Part shown: piece after piece, positions 8,063 to 13,426 of the stretch
How positions within the stretch are numbered: position 1 is the first letter of the stretch
Layout of the letters: every line of letters begins with the position of its first letter
Notes under the pieces: model-generated
Told to the model about the DNA's origin: nothing
What the model saw: only the letters and a program-made list of their open reading frames with translations
The model's database searches: none
Assembly (NCBI GenBank): GCA_023454395.1
Contig: JAEYFY010000040.1
Coordinates: 1-21,328 of the forward strand
DNA from: Pseudomonadota bacterium
Lineage (GTDB): Bacteria > Pseudomonadota > Gammaproteobacteria > Enterobacterales > Enterobacteriaceae
DNA: 21,328 nucleotides
Direction: 5' to 3'
Position numbers and translations under genes: made by a program

Positions 8063-9133
8063 ATGGAACACGCTAATACAGAGACTTTGCAAAGAGAGTT
8101 TGTATTGCAAAACATGAAGCGAGTGTATCGTTATCAATCGGCTAATCAAGTTCGCAGTGTTCGCCGCCGTAGTGGTAAAACCCGTTTTATTAAAGACACA
8201 GATTGGGAGCGTGGTGTTTTTTGGAGTTGCGTAAGTGCGGCATGGCAGGCAACGCAAGACGAAGAGTATCTTAATGGTGTGTTGAATTACACGTTGCATA
8301 CAGGATTTAGAACAGGACCTAATGCTCGTTTCGCAGATGATCATATTTGTGCTCAAGCTTACCTTGCTGTAAGCCCGCTTTTTGAACAATCTGAAATTCT
8401 TGAGCCAACCATTAAAGCATTCGACATTATGCTTGATGATCCTAAACCGGGTCGTGAAGATTGGTGGTGGTGTGATGCTCTCTTTATGGCGCCTCCTGGT
8501 TTTGCTACGTTGGCTGAAATTACCAATGAACGACGTTATTTGGATTACATGCATACGGCTTATTGGGATGCGATTGAACATTTACGTGATCCTGAAACAG
8601 GGCTTATCTTCCGTGATCATCGCTATATTCCTGATGGCGAAGGCAATGAATTACGCGAAGCTAATGGTGAAAAAGTATTTTGGAGTCGTGGTATTGGTTG
8701 GGTTTTAGCTTCGATACCTCGTATCCTAAAATATATGCCTGATGATTATCATGGTCGTGAACGTTATATTGCACTGTTTAAAGAATTAGTGACATCCATC
8801 CTAGATTATCAACATGAAGATGGTTTTTGGCGAACGAGTTTACGTGATCCTGATAATTTTCCTGCACCAGAAAGTTCAGCAACAGCGCTATTTTGTTATG
8901 GACTGGCATGGGGAATTAATCAGGGAATATTAGAGAAAGAGGTGTATTTTCCTGCATTAAACAGAGCATGGTCAGCATTACAAACCTGTATTCATGACAA
9001 TGGCATGATAGGTTGGGTTCAACTTCCAGCATTTAACCCTCGTGAAGTAAAGTTCGAACATAATATGGATTATGGTGCTGGTGCTTATTTATTAGCAGGG
9101 AGTGAAGTGTTAAAACTTTCGTTAAATAACTAG
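8063..9133 (+). CDS. Unsaturated glucuronyl hydrolase (GH88/GH105 clan)
   Basis: A 356-aa cytoplasmic (alpha/alpha)6-barrel glycosidase. Enzymes of this clan hydrate the C4=C5 double bond of the unsaturated uronic acid left by polysaccharide lyases, which releases DKI and the reducing sugar. Candidate catalytic aspartates are in FADDH (Asp92/93) and WWWCDALFMAP (Asp138); YteR-type enzymes use two aspartates in comparable places. Other clan features are WSRGIGWVLAS, DGFWRTSL, ESSATALFCYGLAWG and YGAGAYLLAGSEV, which look closer to GH105 than to classical bacterial GH88 UGL. Substrate is inferred from context as chondroitin-derived unsaturated disaccharide, possibly phosphorylated. The start is ATG 8063 with GGAG at 8052-8055. 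It is the last gene of the operon; a terminator follows 70 bp later. Confidence 0.85.
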   Translation: MEHANTETLQREFVLQNMKRVYRYQSANQVRSVRRRSGKTRFIKDTDWERGVFWSCVSAAWQATQDEEYLNGVLNYTLHTGFRTGPNARFADDHICAQAYLAVSPLFEQSEILEPTIKAFDIMLDDPKPGREDWWWCDALFMAPPGFATLAEITNERRYLDYMHTAYWDAIEHLRDPETGLIFRDHRYIPDGEGNELREANGEKVFWSRGIGWVLASIPRILKYMPDDYHGRERYIALFKELVTSILDYQHEDGFWRTSLRDPDNFPAPESSATALFCYGLAWGINQGILEKEVYFPALNRAWSALQTCIHDNGMIGWVQLPAFNPREVKFEHNMDYGAGAYLLAGSEVLKLSLNN

Positions 9134-9203
9134 TCCCTTGATATTGTCGCTTTGTTTTTTTACGCTTCACATGCCTTCTACGCAATATATTCCTATTTAG
9201 GAT

Positions 9204-9232
9204 GCCGACCAAAAAATAGGGTCGGCTTTTTT
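9204..9232 (+). terminator. Intrinsic terminator of the + strand catabolic operon
   Basis: GCCGACC (9204-9210) pairs with GGTCGGC (9220-9226) around an A-rich loop and is followed by six T (9227-9232). Placed 70 bp after the hydrolase stop, it should end the kbaZ-to-hydrolase transcript. Confidence 0.88.
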
Positions 9233-9243
9233 ATGTTTAATAT

Positions 9244-9277
9244 AATAAGAGGTAACGTGAGTCCGTTACCTCTTATT
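9244..9277. terminator. 14-bp hairpin at the edge of unit A
   Basis: AATAAGAGGTAACG (9244-9257) is a perfect inverted repeat of 9264-9277 around a 6-nt loop. T-rich flanks on both sides would allow termination in either direction. The copy in unit B differs by a paired change (see findings). Confidence 0.6.
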
Positions 9278-9313
9278 TTAATTTCGGGTGCTTAGATAAA
9301 CATGCAATAATTG

Positions 9314-9347
9314 AAAAAAGGAAACTGTGGGGGAAACTCCCCCCACA
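9314..9347 (-). terminator. Terminator-like 3' hairpin of hok-like unit A
   Basis: TGTGGGGG (9326-9333) pairs with CCCCCACA (9340-9347). Read on the - strand, the stem is followed by GTTTCC and six T (9314-9319), a good intrinsic terminator for a transcript carrying the small frame at 9386-9496. Confidence 0.65.
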
Positions 9348-9385
9348 AAATTAATATAATATAAAAGATATATTAATCTGAATCA

Positions 9386-9496
9386 TTAAATATCCATTAG
9401 TTGGTATGAATAAATAAAAAGTGTATTCTCTAATAATACGTTACTCGATATTATCATCGTGACGATCATTAGCCCGATTAAAGAATATTTCTTCAT
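9386..9496 (-). pseudogene. Hok-like small toxin, copy A, shortened by a probable frameshift
   Basis: A 36-codon hydrophobic frame starting MKKYSLIGLMIVTMIIS, the same start and membrane segment style as the 50-aa copy B (MNKYSLISVIVIS) and as Hok family toxins, which are 50-52-aa inner-membrane peptides. It has an AGAGG site 4 bases upstream of ATG 9494-9496. It stops early, after LMDI. Shifting frame near that stop gives GYLMIQINISFILY, which aligns with the C-terminus EYINVQVKFISNKH of copy B, so the gene looks frameshifted. A mok-like leader frame ends at 9493, its TGA overlapping the ATG as ATGA. It may still make a short peptide; activity is unknown. Confidence 0.6.
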
Positions 9497-9502
9497 TTCC
9501 TC

Positions 9503-9531
9503 TTGCACTCCGATAAAAATGGAGGCAGAAT
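9503..9531 (+). promoter_or_regulatory. Sok-type antisense promoter, copy A
   Basis: TTGCAC (9503-9508), 17 bases, then CAGAAT (9526-9531) on the + strand, pointing into the hok leader. The same place in copy B has TTGACA with the same spacing and -10 box. Confidence 0.55.
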
Positions 9532-9537
9532 CAAATT

Positions 9538-9590
9538 GTCTATGTTTGAGTCCGCCTCGGTTAATATATAATATATTTTCCGGGGCTTTT
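9538..9590 (+). ncRNA. Sok-like antisense RNA, copy A
   Basis: Predicted from a promoter at 9503-9531 and a terminator in which GCCTCGG (9554-9560) pairs with CCGGGGC (9580-9586) before TTTT (9587-9590). The RNA is complementary to the leader of the small hydrophobic frame. The segment GCCTCG...CGGGGC...CTTTCTG resembles, from memory, the Sok region of plasmid R1. The 5' end is an estimate from the -10 position. Confidence 0.55.
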
Positions 9591-9758
9591 CTCTTTCTGG
9601 CTTTGACAAAATGCTTGAACCAGATTGATCCAAGCACCCGCGCAGAGCATAGCAAACTATTAAAATGAAACAACACATTTATTCTCAATAATAAATCATT
9701 CGATTTGTTTTTATTATTTTAAATAACTAATTGATTCGTTAACTGCGTGAGTAAATAA

Positions 9759-9792
9759 AATAAGAGGTAACATAAATCTGTTACCTCTTATT
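9759..9792. terminator. 14-bp hairpin at the edge of unit B
   Basis: AATAAGAGGTAACA (9759-9772) is a perfect inverted repeat of 9779-9792 with a 6-nt loop. It matches the unit A hairpin except for a base-pair swap next to the loop. Confidence 0.6.
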
Positions 9793-9832
9793 ATAAATTA
9801 GGGTGCTTAGATTCAACCGTAATCACTTAATG

Positions 9833-9861
9833 AGAAAACTGTGGGGGATTGCTCCCCCACA
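9833..9861 (-). terminator. Terminator-like 3' hairpin of hok-like unit B
   Basis: TGTGGGGGA (9840-9848) pairs with TCCCCCACA (9853-9861), with loop TTGC. Read on the - strand it is followed by GTTTTCTC. It begins 4 bases after the stop of the small frame at 9865-10017. Confidence 0.65.
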
Positions 9862-9864
9862 AGG

Positions 9865-10017
9865 TTAGTGTTTATTACTGATAAACTTAACCTGAACATT
9901 TATATATTCACTATTAATGGTGAAATTCTCGATTGGATTATTATAGAATAAAGTTATCAGTAATACAGTGATATTTATACTAATAACAATCACACTAATC
10001 AGAGAATATTTGTTCAT
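9865..10017 (-). CDS. Hok/Gef-family small membrane toxin, copy B
   Basis: A 50-aa peptide, MNKYSLISVIVIS then a hydrophobic stretch to about residue 24, then a polar tail with IENFTINSEYINVQVKF. Length, the N-terminal KYxL-VIV membrane segment and the tail (compare, from memory, HokE KYALVAVIVLC and EFTVKERNIEFKAV) point to the Hok/Gef family, whose members depolarise the inner membrane. The two cysteines usual in Hok are absent here (Ser14 stands where one is expected). AGGAG lies about 11 bases before ATG 10015-10017. A mok-like leader frame containing ILTEADSN and NLILPP reads straight into it without a stop. The leader also has the CAGAAAGA...AGCCCCG block seen in hok mRNAs. Whether it is an active toxin is not known. 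Confidence 0.7.
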   Translation of the reverse strand: MNKYSLISVIVISINITVLLITLFYNNPIENFTINSEYINVQVKFISNKH

Positions 10018-10021
10018 TTTC

Positions 10022-10050
10022 TTGACAGCTCCTTTATAAGGAGGCAGAAT
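10022..10050 (+). promoter_or_regulatory. Sok-type antisense promoter, copy B
   Basis: A perfect -35 box TTGACA (10022-10027), a 17-base spacer and a -10 box CAGAAT (10045-10050, 4 of 6 consensus) on the + strand, opposite the hok leader. Strength and position fit a constitutive antisense promoter. Confidence 0.65.
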
Positions 10051-10056
10051 CAAATT

Positions 10057-10108
10057 GTTAGGGTTTGAGTCCGCCTCGGTTAATATGAATATATTTTCCG
10101 GGGCTTTT
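10057..10108 (+). ncRNA. Sok-like antisense RNA, copy B
   Basis: Predicted RNA of about 50 nt, complementary to the hok leader of copy B. It starts about 7 bases after the -10 box and ends at a stem of GCCTCGG (10073-10079) with CCGGGGC (10098-10104, one G-T pair) followed by TTTT. In Hok/Sok systems such an unstable RNA blocks mok/hok translation. Ends are estimates. Confidence 0.6.
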
Positions 10109-10129
10109 CTCTTTCTGGCTTTGGCAAAA

Positions 10130-10154
10130 TGCTTGAACCAGATTGATCCAAGCA
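10130..10154 (-). promoter_or_regulatory. Hok mRNA leader hairpin (copy B; copy A at 9612-9636)
   Basis: TGCTTGAACC and its partner GATCCAAGCA form a 10-bp stem with G-T pairs around a 5-nt loop. The stem is present unchanged in copy A at 9612-9636. It lies just 5' of the CAGAAAGA/AGCCCCG block in the - strand transcript, where hok mRNAs carry a regulatory leader structure. Confidence 0.5.
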
Positions 10155-10279
10155 CCCGCGCAGAGCATAGCAAACTATTTAAACGAGACAACACATTTAT
10201 TATCAATAATAAATCATTCGATTTGTTTTTATTATTTTAAATAAGTAATTAATTCGCTAATTTTAGTTCTTAATAAAAT

Positions 10280-10311
10280 AAGAGTCTCGATATCAACATA
10301 TCGAGACTCTT
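10280..10311 (-). terminator. Terminator of the chondroitinase operon
   Basis: A perfect 14-bp stem (10280-10293 with 10298-10311) with loop CAAC, 20 bp past the ABC II stop. On the - strand it is followed by ATTTTATT. It shares AATAAGAG with the edge hairpins of the tandem units. Confidence 0.8.
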
Positions 10312-10331
10312 TAATTTAAATGTTAGGGATA

Positions 10332-13300
10332 CTACTTAACTAAATTAACAACTATTGGTGTTGCTTGAGTGGTGGTTGTCGTAATCAGCGTATTATTATT
10401 TTGATGTTTAATATTAATACCGGATTGAGGTGTTGCTAATTTCCACATTCCTTTTATGGCAATAGTGTTGTTTATCGGTTGAGGATCAGCGGTAAGCCAT
10501 TGACGAGAATAAACACTTACCTCAACTTGATCCCCTTTATTATCAACTTGGTCAGCTTCAATGCCCTGATATAAATTTAAATCAGGATTAACAATACTTA
10601 GTGTTAATTGTTGTTTCTGTATTTTAGCCATGACCATCGTTGGTGAGTCACTCGACAATAATAAAGCTTGAGGAGAATTAATTTCGGTAGCTTCAAAGAA
10701 AGCGTATCCCTCTTCTTGGGTTATTTTATCTTTTACAGCATGAAGCTGATTATTATGTTGCAATACCGTGTATTCAGGTGCTTTCTTATCCTGTGATTCG
10801 ATCGCTATCGCATACTCATAAGTTGCATTACTCGGTGCATTACCATGAGATATCACGGCTGTTGCAAATAGTTGTTCTGTTGGTTTGGAATTTCTATCAT
10901 CCAGAGAATGTTGTTTTTGATAACTAAATTCTACTGTTTGTCCTTTACTTAACTTATATAAATTGCCAGCAGGATCAATTAAGGTATCTGCATTATTTAA
11001 AGTTAATTGAGTACCTAATTGATTCACTTTTTTACCATTAATTATCACTGATTGTAATTTAGGAACAGCAAATTGGAATAGTGTTGTTTCTGTCGGATGT
11101 TGTTTATCATCATTTTCAATCCCAGATCCTAACGCAATGACTCTATTATCAAATAAAAAATAGGATTTATTAGCCCTTAAGCTTTGCTGTTGATATTTAC
11201 TGTGTCCATGTAATTTCATAGCAAACATACTGTTATTATTAAGTGTATTGGCACCAGAATAGCTTTCTGTTGAAAGTAACATTTCTTCAATACCAGCAGC
11301 AGGTAATTGATTAAGTTTTGCCTCAAGTTCGTTATAGGGAAGATGGATTGTCGTTGTTCCTGGATATCGATTCCAATCCCATCCAGCATGGCTAAATCCT
11401 GATTGAGCTAAATCAGCAGGAATAATTTCCAATTGACCATACTGTAAATAACGTCCATAACGATTGTTATTTTCATAACTTTCATTACCAACAAGATAAC
11501 GACTAAAACCGCGAGCGATCGCAAGCCAGCTTTGCTGTGGTGCTTGAATAGAGGCTCTACGTTGTATCGCCATTGAAGCATAGTTCATCGCCCATGCACC
11601 AGTGGGTTCATTTTCAGCGTTAATTCCTTCAAAACTGTCTTTGTTATCTAGTTTTGCATAGGCCGCAGCCAATGTCGCATCTACTTTTTGTTTTCCATCA
11701 GGTGTACCGGCTAATGCCATCCATTTAAATGGAGCAATTCCTATTTTATGTAATCCAGTGGGATGACGGCCACTGAGTACCACGGGAATTTGTGTCTCTT
11801 TAGTGTAGATGCGCATTTTTAATAACACATCTTTTAAACGCTCATGAGCGGCAGGTGAAAGCTGGAAAGGGGAATCACTTAGCGCATAAACACTCGGTGC
11901 TAAACCACCAAATGCATCTTTAGCGTAAGCAGGATAATGTTGCGAATGGTGAAAAATAGAACCATCAGGTTTGAAACCACCTGCAACACCTTTTGAACTT
12001 AGGATGGTTTTATTTAGCCAGTTTTGTAGTTGTGTTAAGGCTTGTTGGCGTTGTTGATAATCTGGCAACATCAGTAAGCTTTTTATCATCCACTGTAATT
12101 GAGTATTGAGAATATCGACATTTGCATCAACGATTTCATTATCTTTTTCAAAAATTCGCCCTGTCGCGTTGTACCACATCATGGCTTGTTGAGTGGGCGC
12201 TAAAAGGTTGTTTTTTGCAAGAATATGACGACCAATAAACCATGCATCAAAAAGCTCTCTGGTTTGATATCCAACATGAGTAATAATTTGATAACCACTA
12301 CCTCGTACAAAACCTTGTTCAAGGACGTAACGAGTGCCTAATAAATAAAGCGCTTCTAATTTTTTTCTATCGGCTACTGATAAGGAGTTACTACGCAAGT
12401 AAATAGCAGTTTGAAGCAGCGTTTTACCTACATCTCTTAGCATATTGGCATCGAGTAATGCTTTTTGGGTCTCTTCACTAAATACACCTTCAACTTTCAT
12501 AAAGTTTTGTCGGTTAGGGTGATCGAGTGCTTTTCCTGTTATTGAGCCATCAGCTTGTTGTGTTAATTTTAATTTTTCCCAGAGTGCTAAATTTTTATCT
12601 AGCATGTCTGCGGTGATTTTTTTATCGCTATTAACGCCTTGATAATACTCAAAACGCTGATAAATTGATGCCATTTCAGCTTGATCATCATGAAACGCAG
12701 TATCGAAATTTAGAGTAGGATAATGGGTTTTAAACATCTGATCGTACATCAGTAAAGCACTCCAGTTTTTACTGACCATGGTGTTTACTGCATTATTGAC
12801 ATAAGGGGTTTGATAGTCAGGAACTGCCCAGCGATTATCTAACGGTACACTCATAATAATTTGATCAAAAAAGAGCGTTCCAGCTTGATTTGGGGCTGTA
12901 ATGACTAATTGATCCAATTTCCCCGTTGCAGAGCCTTGCATATCACGAAAAGGAACGGCAATACCTCGCCATCCTGTAAAATTAAGCTGAATATCAAAAC
13001 TTAATGCAATTTTATTCTTTTGCTTAAATTGCAATATTAATGGAGAAGCTTGAGGTTTTTCATTATAAATCCACATCATGAAAGTGAGTGGTGTCGCTGT
13101 ATTTTTATCATACTGATAATTAACGATATTATTTAACGTTAATGTTGATTGGGGTTGATATTGCCACTTGAGTGATTGTTCACCCTCTTTAGCGTGCTGT
13201 TTACTCAGTGATAATTGGTCATTATCTGACGTGGTGAGAGTATTGGGTATCTCACTTTCAAAGAGATAAATATCACCGAAAGTTTCATGAGAAAGAGAAG

Positions 13301-13373
13301 GGGATGCTTGTGCGGGTAATGATAAGCATAAACTTAATGCCATTGCATGTGCTAAAGGATTTTTTATTAGCAT
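10332..13373 (-). CDS. Chondroitin sulfate ABC exolyase (chondroitinase ABC II, PL8)
   Basis: A 1013-aa precursor closely resembling, from memory, Proteus vulgaris chondroitinase ABC II. It removes unsaturated disaccharides from chondroitin and dermatan sulfate chains and oligosaccharides by beta-elimination. The start is ATG 13371-13373 (MLIKNPLAHA), preceded by GCAGGAAA; this gives a 23-residue signal peptide ending PAQA and a 990-residue mature enzyme. The frame stays open to 13430, but that would overlap ABC I. Active-site residues by comparison with ABC I are His475/His476 (FHHSQHY), Tyr483, Arg536 (SGRHP) and Glu631 (NESYENNN). An N-terminal beta-sandwich, a central helical (alpha/alpha) domain and C-terminal beta domains are expected for PL8. 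It is the last gene of its operon; a terminator-like hairpin precedes it, which may set its level below ABC I. Confidence 0.96.
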   Translation of the reverse strand: MLIKNPLAHAMALSLCLSLPAQASPSLSHETFGDIYLFESEIPNTLTTSDNDQLSLSKQHAKEGEQSLKWQYQPQSTLTLNNIVNYQYDKNTATPLTFMMWIYNEKPQASPLILQFKQKNKIALSFDIQLNFTGWRGIAVPFRDMQGSATGKLDQLVITAPNQAGTLFFDQIIMSVPLDNRWAVPDYQTPYVNNAVNTMVSKNWSALLMYDQMFKTHYPTLNFDTAFHDDQAEMASIYQRFEYYQGVNSDKKITADMLDKNLALWEKLKLTQQADGSITGKALDHPNRQNFMKVEGVFSEETQKALLDANMLRDVGKTLLQTAIYLRSNSLSVADRKKLEALYLLGTRYVLEQGFVRGSGYQIITHVGYQTRELFDAWFIGRHILAKNNLLAPTQQAMMWYNATGRIFEKDNEIVDANVDILNTQLQWMIKSLLMLPDYQQRQQALTQLQNWLNKTILSSKGVAGGFKPDGSIFHHSQHYPAYAKDAFGGLAPSVYALSDSPFQLSPAAHERLKDVLLKMRIYTKETQIPVVLSGRHPTGLHKIGIAPFKWMALAGTPDGKQKVDATLAAAYAKLDNKDSFEGINAENEPTGAWAMNYASMAIQRRASIQAPQQSWLAIARGFSRYLVGNESYENNNRYGRYLQYGQLEIIPADLAQSGFSHAGWDWNRYPGTTTIHLPYNELEAKLNQLPAAGIEEMLLSTESYSGANTLNNNSMFAMKLHGHSKYQQQSLRANKSYFLFDNRVIALGSGIENDDKQHPTETTLFQFAVPKLQSVIINGKKVNQLGTQLTLNNADTLIDPAGNLYKLSKGQTVEFSYQKQHSLDDRNSKPTEQLFATAVISHGNAPSNATYEYAIAIESQDKKAPEYTVLQHNNQLHAVKDKITQEEGYAFFEATEINSPQALLLSSDSPTMVMAKIQKQQLTLSIVNPDLNLYQGIEADQVDNKGDQVEVSVYSRQWLTADPQPINNTIAIKGMWKLATPQSGINIKHQNNNTLITTTTTQATPIVVNLVK

Positions 13374-13393
13374 AATCAGATTTCCTGCAAATA

Positions 13394-13419
13394 AAAAGGA
13401 ACGCAAGTGCGTTCCTTTT
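13394..13419 (-). terminator. Terminator-like hairpin between ABC I and ABC II
   Basis: AAAAGGAACGC (13394-13404) pairs perfectly with GCGTTCCTTTT (13409-13419), an 11-bp stem with a 4-nt loop, 7 bases after the ABC I stop. Read on the - strand the stem ends in TTTT and continues TATTTG, so it can act as a partial terminator; it could also protect the 3' end of the upstream message. Confidence 0.65.
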
Positions 13420-13426
13420 AGTGATA

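Larger units (their letters stand above)
9244..9758 (-). repeat. Tandem repeat unit A (hok/sok-like locus)
   Basis: First of two head-to-tail units of about 515 bp that fill the gap between the two convergent operons. Both begin with an AATAAGAGGTAAC hairpin, then carry a TGTGGGGG hairpin, a short hydrophobic reading frame on the - strand, and a long conserved leader. The section 9522-9733 is nearly identical to 10041-10250, while the toxin-coding part (about 9380-9500) is much more divergent. The unit joins copy B directly at the AATAAGAG motif. Confidence 0.9.
9759..10276 (-). repeat. Tandem repeat unit B (hok/sok-like locus)
   Basis: Second head-to-tail unit, about 518 bp, with the same element order as unit A: edge hairpin 9759-9792, terminator-like hairpin 9833-9861, small hydrophobic frame 9865-10017, antisense promoter and RNA 10022-10108, leader hairpin 10130-10154 and an AT-rich upstream block to about 10250. 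It ends where AATAAGAG (10277-10284) occurs a third time, inside the terminator hairpin of the chondroitinase operon. Confidence 0.9.

Noticed and set aside
8048..8581. 177-codon open frame on the - strand opposite the hydrolase gene
   Set aside because: Composition is unlike a real protein, it has no ribosome binding site that stands out, and it lies fully inside a well-supported gene.
9664..9682. AATGAAACA, like half of a KdgR operator
   Set aside because: Only the left half matches, the second repeat copy has changed bases there, and the site lies inside the hok-like leader, not upstream of a kdu gene.
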